DNA of 64,000 nt from an uncultured Lachnospiraceae bacterium. Its GTDB lineage: Bacteria > Bacillota > Clostridia > Lachnospirales > Lachnospiraceae. The notes beneath the pieces are model-generated. The model did no database searches, was not told the origin of the DNA, and saw nothing but the letters and a program-made list of their open reading frames with translations. Position numbers and translations under genes: made by a program. Positions 57,630-64,000 of the stretch are shown here, piece after piece (positions within the stretch are counted from its first letter, which is position 1; every line of letters begins with the position of its first letter). The stretch covers positions 248,001 through 312,000 of the forward strand of contig CAJUEW010000001.1 of assembly GCA_910585465.1 (NCBI GenBank), given 5' to 3'.

Positions 57630-59489
57630 TTAGTTTGTTTCCATATGGTAAGTTGGAATAATCTCCATTACTTTCTCTTTAATATCGGAACAGTCCGCTC
57701 TGGACAGTTCATCCAGCTCCTGCAGCTGATGCCGGAATAGCTCCTCGTCAAATTCAATGGGCTTTCCAATATGAATCAACTCATTTTCCGTACTCTGAAG
57801 TCCTTCCTCGCTCATTAGGAGCTCCTCGTACAGCTTCTCCCCGGGTCTTAGACCTGTAAATTTAATTTCAATATCCTCATAAGGCCGGTAGCCGGACAGA
57901 CGAATCAGATTCAGCGCCAGATCCAGTATCTTCACCGGTTTTCCCATATCCAGAACAAATATCTCGCCGCCCTTTGCCTGTGCGCCTGCCTGAAGCACCA
58001 GGGACACCGCCTCCGGAATCGTCATAAAATAGCGGATAATATCCGGATGCGTCACCGTCACCGGACCGCCCTCCTCAATCTGCTTTTTAAATAACGGAAT
58101 CACGCTTCCATTGCTTCCAAGCACATTTCCAAAACGGACTGCCACAAACTCCGTTTCCGACTGGTTGTTCATCATCTGGATAATCATTTCACAGAGACGC
58201 TTGGAAGCGCCCATAATATTAGTAGGATTCACTGCCTTATCTGTTGATATCAGTACAAAACGGGAGGTATGATACTTGTCCGCTGCCTGTACCGTTTTAT
58301 AAGTGCCCAGCACATTGTTTTTAATCGCCTCATTGGGACTGTCCTCCATCAGAGGCACATGCTTATGCGCTGCCGCGTGGTAGACAATATCCGGCCGGTA
58401 TTTTTCAAATAAATTATTCATCCGGTGAGTATTGCGTACCGAGCCAATCAATGTCACCAGATCCAGCCTGGGATAATCTCTCTTCAGCTCCTGCTGGATA
58501 TCATAAGCATTATTTTCATAGATATCAAAAATAATCAGCCTTTTGGGCTCATGTCTGGCTATCTGGCGGCACAGCTCGCTTCCGATGGAGCCTCCGCCTC
58601 CGGTTACCAGTACGGTTTTGCCTGATACATAGTCCATAATACTGTCAATCTGGGTGTCCACCGGCTTCCTGCCAAGCAGATCCTCAATCTCCACATTGCG
58701 GAGCTTGGATATACTGACTTCCCCGTTTACAAGCTGATAGAGACCCGGAAGCACCTTCAGCTGACAGCTTACCTGACTGCAGATGTCCAGAATTTCCTGT
58801 ATTGTCGCATGAGTTGCGGAAGGAATCGCAATCATAATCTCGTCAATATTATATTCCTCCGCCAGACGGCAGATATCATAGCGGTTTCCCGCCACCAGCA
58901 CACCGCGCAGGTATTTTCCCTGTTTCCCCGGATCATCATCCACAAGGCAGCACACATTCTGCCGGGTAAAACGGCTGTTCTGAAGTTCCTTTAATAAAGT
59001 ATAGCCGGCTTCCCCGGCGCCCACAATCATCGTATTTTTCTTTCCCGTCCTGTCCATTCCTTCCCTGCGGGACTGGATGTAGCCCAGAATCCGGTACATA
59101 AAACGGAACAGCGAAATACCTGCTGTCAGAACTACAAAGTACATAAACGGATAGCTTCTCGGAAATTCCAGGCCGACAGCCTTCATGCCCACTGTCTGTA
59201 TCACTGCGGATATCAGACAAGCTGCCAGAATATTAACCAGATCCGACGCGCTGGCATATTTCCAGATTCCCCGGTACAGCCGGCATAAACCAAATGCCGT
59301 CAGGGAAACAAGAAGATTCAGCGGAAGATACCGGAAAATCTCTTCAATATATTCAATGGCACGGGGTTCAAAGCGGAAGTTATAACGCACATAAACCGCC
59401 AGCGGGCCGGACAGTGTGATAATCAGCGTGTCCATCAGCATCAGCAGCAGAATTCTGTAAACTAGTTTTTTACTTTTCTTTTTAAACAT
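57630..59489 (-). CDS. UDP-sugar 4,6-dehydratase, CapD/WbpM/PglF-like membrane protein
   Basis: This 619-residue enzyme has four N-terminal membrane segments (residues ~10-120), a CoA-binding-like Rossmann domain (NTMIVGAGEAGYTLLKELQN) and a C-terminal extended SDR domain. The SDR domain has VLVTGGGGSIGSELCRQIA and the active-site stretch STDKAVNPTNIMGASKR. It should convert UDP-GlcNAc to the 4-keto-6-deoxy sugar. I chose ATG 59489, which has a GGGAG upstream, over a weaker start nine codons earlier. It is the first gene of the minus-strand operon. Confidence 0.93.
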   Translation of the reverse strand: MFKKKSKKLVYRILLLMLMDTLIITLSGPLAVYVRYNFRFEPRAIEYIEEIFRYLPLNLLVSLTAFGLCRLYRGIWKYASASDLVNILAACLISAVIQTVGMKAVGLEFPRSYPFMYFVVLTAGISLFRFMYRILGYIQSRREGMDRTGKKNTMIVGAGEAGYTLLKELQNSRFTRQNVCCLVDDDPGKQGKYLRGVLVAGNRYDICRLAEEYNIDEIMIAIPSATHATIQEILDICSQVSCQLKVLPGLYQLVNGEVSISKLRNVEIEDLLGRKPVDTQIDSIMDYVSGKTVLVTGGGGSIGSELCRQIARHEPKRLIIFDIYENNAYDIQQELKRDYPRLDLVTLIGSVRNTHRMNNLFEKYRPDIVYHAAAHKHVPLMEDSPNEAIKNNVLGTYKTVQAADKYHTSRFVLISTDKAVNPTNIMGASKRLCEMIIQMMNNQSETEFVAVRFGNVLGSNGSVIPLFKKQIEEGGPVTVTHPDIIRYFMTIPEAVSLVLQAGAQAKGGEIFVLDMGKPVKILDLALNLIRLSGYRPYEDIEIKFTGLRPGEKLYEELLMSEEGLQSTENELIHIGKPIEFDEELFRHQLQELDELSRADCSDIKEKVMEIIPTYHMETN

Positions 59490-59526
59490 TCGATGCTCCC
59501 AAATATAATTGTCCATATTCTGTAAT

Positions 59527-59555
59527 AGTTTATCACCTTTACCTTTATTTTACAA
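59527..59555 (-). promoter_or_regulatory. Candidate promoter of the polysaccharide operon
   Basis: On the minus strand TTGTAA (59555-59550) and TAAACT (59532-59527) are 17 bases apart, just ahead of the dehydratase gene. Both hexamers are imperfect. A stronger TATAAT (59620-59615) further upstream may be used instead, with a longer leader. Confidence 0.4.
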
Positions 59556-59595
59556 GTATTAGGAATTTTATGTCCTGATTCAAACATAAAACCTA

Positions 59596-59624
59596 TGGAA
59601 AAACATTGATATTCATTATATAAT
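59596..59624 (+). promoter_or_regulatory. Candidate promoter of the lipoprotein gene
   Basis: A consensus TATAAT (59619-59624) follows TGGAAA (59596-59601) by 17 bases and precedes the ATG at 59662 by about 37. An AGGGAGG lies in the leader. Confidence 0.5.
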
Positions 59625-59661
59625 AAAACGGAAATGCTGCAAAGGGAGGAAAAATAAAATT

Positions 59662-61365
59662 ATGAAACAAAAATCATTACTTGCCATTGTCTGCCTGGCT
59701 GCCATCTGCCTGACAGGCTGCCAAAAATCAGCGTTGTCCGAGGCCTGCTGGAAATCCGCAAAAAAAGCGGACAGCCTTGAAAGCTATGTCAAGGAACATG
59801 CGGACGAGATCGATATGGAGGCTCTGAAGACAGAGGCAGGCTCTGCTGAAAGCACTCTGAGCCAGCAGTTTAAGGCAACTGCCTTGCTGTGCGCGCTGGA
59901 GTCCCAGAGTGATTCCGGTTACCCTGTCAGTTCATCTTATGCGGACAGCTATCTGGCAAAGGTAAATACGGAAGGAGAAGAGTTCTGGAAAGTTCTGGAG
60001 GAATCCTTTTATCCTCATGATGATTTCCAGTCCATATTTGCCGCCGCCGATCATCTGGATGCCCAGACACTGGCCAATCTGATCAGCGGAATACCTGCTG
60101 ACAGCAGCTATGCGGAAGAATTTAAGGAGGCTGTGGGAAAGTATATCCGGAAGAATCCCGCAAAAACTGCGGCTGCTGTCCCGGATCTGGAAAAAACCGG
60201 ATATTTTAAGGACTGGAGTCTGGACGACTGGAAAAGCGCTTATTTATACAGCTATACGGAACCGGACCTTATACAGACAGATACTGCAGACGAGGCAGTT
60301 GCATATATCAGCTGTCTGCGCGGCTCCTTACTTCCGATGCTGGAAGCAGAATTTGGAGCAGAGGAATTTCAGGAAGCCTCAGAGCTGACTAATGAAAATT
60401 ATTATTCCACAAATCTGGCTGTTACAGTAGCGGACAGCCTCAGCTTAAAGGAAGCGGACGAGACTTCCCTTCCCGAAACAATTGAGACAGAGGGCAAAAA
60501 GATCGCCGCCTTTTATCAGAACCCTCATACAGAGGAATTCAAGGATTCCCCTGCTCCGTTACGTCTCCTGGGAGACTTTATGCTGAGCCTTCCGGACGAG
60601 GAATATCCTCAGTCTCTGGCAGATGCCGACTATTATCTCGTTCTGACTCCATCCTATGAATATGGAGATTTCTATACGGATATGTCCGGAAAGGAATCCA
60701 AAATCCAGCAGGTTTCCTCCAGCACATCCGTGGATCTGTATGAATCAGCCACCGGTACATTCCTGCGCCATCTGGGAAATGTGATGGAGCATCCGTCTTC
60801 TTCTATTTTTGAGGATTTATCCGAAGAGTCCGCAGAATATCCGGAGCTGACAACGTCAGATATCCTGAGTTATATTTATCATCATGTCAATGAGCCGGAT
60901 TCTTATGCTTATCTGATGGATCATACAGCAGGAAAATCAGAGCTTCAGGCAGGAGAATCCATTATTCTGGGAAACTGGGAAATCACCTATCACTCCTGCA
61001 AGATCAGTCAGACCTTTGATTCTGGTATGTTCCGCTTTACCGCAGACGAAGGCATGCAGATTGTCAGAGGCGAGTTTACTATCGCCAACTGCGGAACAGA
61101 AAGCGATACCTTCCTTCCCACTGTCTACTATACGGATCAGGACCCGATTGTACGGATTTCCGATGCGAACCGTGAAAATTATTATGACAGCGTCAATGCG
61201 CTGAATGACAGCCGGTGCCTGAGCAGCACCTCGCTGGATCCGGGAGAATCCAGGGACGGGGAACTAATTTTCCAGATACCCAATGAGCTGGCTCAGGGAA
61301 CAGAGCCCCTTTACATTGTAGTTTCTCTGGACAACCGTTCTGTTTTCTATTCATTAGAGAGATAG
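59662..61365 (+). CDS. Secreted lipoprotein with DUF4352-like C-terminal domain
   Basis: This 567-residue protein starts with a lipoprotein signal peptide (residues 1-19) and the lipobox CLTGCQ with Cys20, so it should be tethered to the outer face of the membrane. The acidic middle part (residues ~25-430) is mostly helical and rich in Ser, Glu and Ala. The C-terminal ~130 residues form a beta-rich domain (GESIILGNWEITYHSCKI, then MQIVRGEFTIANCGTESDTF) like DUF4352/immunoglobulin-like modules of Firmicute lipoproteins. Function is unknown. It is divergent from the polysaccharide operon and ends at a shared terminator. Confidence 0.75.
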   Translation: MKQKSLLAIVCLAAICLTGCQKSALSEACWKSAKKADSLESYVKEHADEIDMEALKTEAGSAESTLSQQFKATALLCALESQSDSGYPVSSSYADSYLAKVNTEGEEFWKVLEESFYPHDDFQSIFAAADHLDAQTLANLISGIPADSSYAEEFKEAVGKYIRKNPAKTAAAVPDLEKTGYFKDWSLDDWKSAYLYSYTEPDLIQTDTADEAVAYISCLRGSLLPMLEAEFGAEEFQEASELTNENYYSTNLAVTVADSLSLKEADETSLPETIETEGKKIAAFYQNPHTEEFKDSPAPLRLLGDFMLSLPDEEYPQSLADADYYLVLTPSYEYGDFYTDMSGKESKIQQVSSSTSVDLYESATGTFLRHLGNVMEHPSSSIFEDLSEESAEYPELTTSDILSYIYHHVNEPDSYAYLMDHTAGKSELQAGESIILGNWEITYHSCKISQTFDSGMFRFTADEGMQIVRGEFTIANCGTESDTFLPTVYYTDQDPIVRISDANRENYYDSVNALNDSRCLSSTSLDPGESRDGELIFQIPNELAQGTEPLYIVVSLDNRSVFYSLER

Positions 61366-61384
61366 ACAGAAATATATTGATCAG

Positions 61385-61425
61385 AAAAAGCATAGGACAC
61401 CTGCCGGAATATCCTATGCTTTTTT
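61385..61425 (+). terminator. Bidirectional terminator between lipoprotein gene and tyrS
   Basis: AAAAAGCATAGGA (61385-61397) pairs with TCCTATGCTTTTT (61412-61424). The T tract on one strand and A tract on the other allow termination of both convergent transcripts. Confidence 0.85.
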
Positions 61426-61440
61426 CTAATTCTGAAACGT

Positions 61441-62661
61441 TTATTTTATAATGATTCTTTTAAAGCTCTTTTTCCCGCGCTTTACAACCAAACCTGTCTG
61501 AAGCTGCTCCGGTGTATAGGAGGCTGCAATATCCGTAACCCGCTCTCCGTCCACAGTTACACCGCCCTGCTGCACGTTTCTTCTCGCCTCCGAACGGGAC
61601 GCGCAGAGACCGGATTTGTGTACAATAGTCAGAATATCCACCCTGCCATCCCGGAAATCATCCATGGAAAGCTCCGAAGTCGGCATATTCTCCGCGCAGC
61701 CAGAACCAAACAAAGCACGGGCGCTGTCCTGTGCTTTTCCTGCCTCTTCCTCGCTGTGAACCAGCTTGGTCAGCTCATAAGCCAGAATCTCTTTTGCCTC
61801 ATTTAACTGACTCCCCTCCCATTTATCCATAGCGTCAATCTGCTCCAGAGGAAGGAAGGTCAGCATACGCAGACATTTCAGAACATCTGCGTCGTCAATA
61901 TTCCTCCAGTACTGGTAAAACTCATACGGCGTGGTTTTCTCTGGATCCAGCCATACCGCGCCCTTGGCTGTTTTTCCCATCTTATTTCCCTCGGAGTTCA
62001 GAAGCAGGGTAATTGTCATGGCATGGGCATCCTTTCCAAGCTTCCTGCGGATCAGCTCGGTTCCGCCCAGCATATTGGACCATTGATCGTCCCCGCCGAA
62101 CTGCATGTTGCAGCCATATTTTTCATAGAGCTGCAGGAAATCATAGCTCTGCATAATCATATAGTTGAACTCTAAGAAGCTCAGTCCCTTTTCCATACGT
62201 TTTTTATAGCATTCGGCAGTCAGCATGCGGTTCACGCTGAAATGAGCCCCCACGTCGCGGAGCATTTCAATATAATTGAGAGGCATCAGCCAGTCCGCAT
62301 TATTTACCATCAGAGCCTTGCCCTCGGAAAAATCAATAAACTTACTCATCTGTTTTTTAAAGCAGTCACAGTTATGCTGAATCATTTCCGCTGTCATCAT
62401 CTGCCTCATATCCGACCGCCCTGACGGGTCTCCGATCATGGCAGTTCCGCCTCCAATCAGCGCAATCGGCTTGTTGCCTGCCATCTGCAGACGCTTCATC
62501 AGGCAAAGTGCCATAAAATGCCCTACATGAAGGCTGTCCGCCGTAGGATCAAATCCAATGTAAAAAACTGCCTTTCCATTATTTACCATGTCTCTGATTT
62601 CGTCCTCATTTGTCACCTGAGCAATCAGACCCCTGGCAACCAGTTCGTCATAAACCTGCAT
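61441..62661 (-). CDS. tyrS: Tyrosyl-tRNA synthetase
   Basis: This 406-residue class I synthetase has FYIGFDPTADSLHVGHFMAL (the HIGH motif as HVGH), GGGTAMIGDPSGRSDMRQMM and the tyrosine/tRNA pocket QFGGDDQWSNMLGG. The KMSKS-like loop is GNKMGKTAKGAVW. A C-terminal S4 RNA-binding domain follows (residues ~335-400; SRSEARRNVQQGGVTVDGER). Length is normal. ATG 62661 has AGGAGAAAAAGAG upstream; an in-frame extension into the T-box leader is rejected. Expression is set by the T-box RNA ahead of it. Confidence 0.97.
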   Translation of the reverse strand: MQVYDELVARGLIAQVTNEDEIRDMVNNGKAVFYIGFDPTADSLHVGHFMALCLMKRLQMAGNKPIALIGGGTAMIGDPSGRSDMRQMMTAEMIQHNCDCFKKQMSKFIDFSEGKALMVNNADWLMPLNYIEMLRDVGAHFSVNRMLTAECYKKRMEKGLSFLEFNYMIMQSYDFLQLYEKYGCNMQFGGDDQWSNMLGGTELIRRKLGKDAHAMTITLLLNSEGNKMGKTAKGAVWLDPEKTTPYEFYQYWRNIDDADVLKCLRMLTFLPLEQIDAMDKWEGSQLNEAKEILAYELTKLVHSEEEAGKAQDSARALFGSGCAENMPTSELSMDDFRDGRVDILTIVHKSGLCASRSEARRNVQQGGVTVDGERVTDIAASYTPEQLQTGLVVKRGKKSFKRIIIK

Positions 62662-62744
62662 CTCTTTTTCTCCTTTTCTTTTCTGCATTTCTTCCGGAGC
62701 CGCCCGGTTTTGCCCGCAAGGCTTTTCAGCCGCTGCCCGCAAAA

Positions 62745-63060
62745 AAACTCCCGTCCTTTTATTTCAAAGGACGGGAGCATAATATCCCGTGTTACCACCT
62801 TTATTCGCAGTACGTTCGCACGCACAGCCTCCGCAGGTACATCTGCAGCCTTCCTGCGCCCCGCAGCAAAGCTTCTTTACAATACCCTCGCACGATAACG
62901 GGTGCGCCCGTCGCCTCCTACACACGTGAGCATATATCGTTTCAGAGGGAAGCTCCAAGAGGTATTCATGAATGCCTTTCCCCGCGCCTCTCATCCTCCG
63001 GCTGCTTTCTGTGGGTTCCGTACAGTCACTACTTATTCTTTTCATCGCCAATTATATACA
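62745..63060 (-). ncRNA. T-box leader of tyrS
   Basis: On the minus strand the T-box motif AAGGTGGTAACACGGG (about 62786-62801) is followed by a terminator with arms GCTCCCGTCCTTT and AAAGGACGGGAG (62749-62777) and a run of Ts. The upstream ~250 nt should hold Stem I. A UAC (Tyr) codon in GAATACC near 62963-62965 is a reasonable specifier. When tRNA-Tyr is uncharged, the antiterminator would form and tyrS be transcribed. No protein gene lies in 62662-63131. Confidence 0.9.
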
Positions 63061-63066
63061 ACAGTT

Positions 63067-63095
63067 ATTTTAGGCAGGAAATGTTCGGTTGTCAA
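63067..63095 (-). promoter_or_regulatory. Promoter of the tyrS T-box transcript
   Basis: On the minus strand TTGACA (63095-63090), a 17-base spacer and TAAAAT (63072-63067) put the start near 63060. Confidence 0.75.
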
Positions 63096-63131
63096 GGAAT
63101 TTCTTCCTGATACCTTTCTTTTACAGTGTAT

Positions 63132-64000
63132 TTATTGAGGCAGCATTTTTTTAAAATACTTTACCCAGTTTCCCCCAATCAGCTTCTTTGCGTTCTCCTT
63201 TGACATCCCCCGCTGCAAAAGCGCCGCCGTCAGCTCCTGAATATGACTGTGATTCCCCAGACAGTCCCCATGGCTTACAGAAAAGCGAAACCTTGGCTCT
63301 GCCTCCCCATAGGAATCGCAGAAGTCAAAGCCGTAGCCAATCCGATCAATCCCTATGACAGATGCTTCATGCTCCACATGCCGGCAAAGCAGCTCCAGCG
63401 GATCTCCGCCTTTAGCACAGCCTGCAATACAGTCACAGCCATTCAGCCCCATCATACCTTCCCGGGCCGCCAGCTTTTCCATCTGTTCATCACTTAAATT
63501 CCGATAGCTGAAAAAGACGGACCGGCTGTTGGAATGGGTCGCCACAAAGGATCCTTTTGCCGCCCGGCATACATCCTCAAAGCCGTCGTCATTCAGATGG
63601 CTGATATCCAGAAACATGCCCAGCCGTTCCATCTCCTTTACTGCCAGAAACCCATCCGGCGACAATCCCCCATGTATCTGTATCTGCTGTCCGGCCTTAC
63701 AGCAGCCATTCGCCAGGGCATTTCTACGGCTCCATGTCAGGGATGCACCGCGCACGCCCAGCTCCCATAAAATACGGAGCAGTCTTAAGTCCCTGCCGAT
63801 GCAGTCCAGCCCTTCCATACAGAGCAATACTCCAATCCGGTCCTCCCGGATCACCTTCTCCATATCCGCTGCTGTCCGAACCAGTTCAAACTCCTGGTTC
63901 TTGTGGATCTCCTCCAAAAGCACGCAAATCTGATCCAGGGCTCCGCGCAGTCCTGCTTCCGGAAGCTCTTCGTCTCTTAGGTAAACCGAAGAAACAACCA
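63132..64000 (-). CDS. Membrane dipeptidase (peptidase M19), partial at right edge
   Basis: The open frame reads leftwards from the window edge with no start codon needed inside the window. Residues just inside the edge (SVYLRDEELPEAGLRGALDQ) are not the true N terminus, so the DGHxD metal site of the family must lie beyond 64000. Visible M19 features are the metal-bridging Glu in VLLCMEGLDCI, the His of MFLDISHLNDDGF, the His in SFVATHSNSRSVF and the closing IGIDRIGYGFDFCD. These zinc enzymes cleave dipeptides, including those with D-residues. It ends 37 bases before the tyrS promoter on the same strand. Confidence 0.85.
   Translation of the reverse strand, partial: VVSSVYLRDEELPEAGLRGALDQICVLLEEIHKNQEFELVRTAADMEKVIREDRIGVLLCMEGLDCIGRDLRLLRILWELGVRGASLTWSRRNALANGCCKAGQQIQIHGGLSPDGFLAVKEMERLGMFLDISHLNDDGFEDVCRAAKGSFVATHSNSRSVFFSYRNLSDEQMEKLAAREGMMGLNGCDCIAGCAKGGDPLELLCRHVEHEASVIGIDRIGYGFDFCDSYGEAEPRFRFSVSHGDCLGNHSHIQELTAALLQRGMSKENAKKLIGGNWVKYFKKMLPQ

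Overview
The window looks like chromosomal DNA of a gut-type clostridium, probably a Lachnospiraceae-like Firmicute. The reasons are strong AGGAGG-type ribosome binding sites, sigma-A promoters with 17-nt spacers, T-box leaders in front of thrS and tyrS, a PTS/GntR trehalose operon, and a mobile element of the Tn4451 (TnpX/TnpV) type. This assignment is inference from gene content only; no rRNA, tRNA gene or CRISPR array was seen.

Layout. (1) 1-5.97 kb: a MATE transporter with a C-terminal cytidylate-kinase-like extension that runs off the left edge, preceded by an attenuator-like leader; a small DUF3592-like membrane protein; a second MATE transporter; a decayed beta-glucoside PTS/6-phospho-beta-glucosidase locus; and a frameshifted LysR regulator. 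(2) 6.0-12.2 kb: a mobile element of about 6.2 kb bounded by inverted repeats. It carries tnpV, a third MATE transporter divergent from a Crp/Fnr-type regulator, a hairpin-rich stretch, an XRE regulator, a small TnpW-like gene and a large serine recombinase with a premature stop. (3) 12.3-19.6 kb: an Rpn-family nuclease, treC-treB divergent from treR with three operators between them, and a MarR-DUF1848-radical SAM cluster whose last gene is truncated. (4) 19.7-22.6 kb: thrS with a T-box leader and a SEC-C protein. (5) 22.7-59.5 kb: a large cell-surface polysaccharide locus, nearly all on the minus strand. (6) 59.6-64 kb: a lipoprotein, tyrS with a T-box leader, and a dipeptidase that runs off the right edge.

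How the polysaccharide locus works. The promoter-proximal part (59.5 to 42 kb) is tightly packed, with several ATGA overlaps. It starts with a PglF/CapD-like dehydratase, a PglE-like aminotransferase and a PglC-like sugar-phosphate transferase, which suggest a bacillosamine-type first sugar. It then encodes counterparts of WbpA, WbpB, WbpE and WbpI, the enzymes for UDP-2,3-diamino-2,3-dideoxy-uronic acids. In place of a simple WbpD acetyltransferase there is an LpxD-like acyltransferase with a free-standing DltA-like adenylation enzyme, an acyl carrier protein, two LysA-fold PLP decarboxylases and an ATP-grasp enzyme. I infer that an amino acid is activated, loaded on the carrier, possibly decarboxylated there (as in the BtrI/J/K logic of butirosin biosynthesis) and transferred to the 3-amino group of the sugar. 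This is the most interesting system in the window. EpsG-like and GT-C-like membrane proteins suggest polymerisation and lipid-linked decoration. The distal part (34.6 to 22.7 kb) holds a second initiating transferase, glycosyltransferases, a heparinase II/III-like protein, a nucleotide-sugar dehydrogenase and a bi-domain oxidoreductase, so it may be a second polysaccharide unit. No Wzx-type flippase was found inside the locus.
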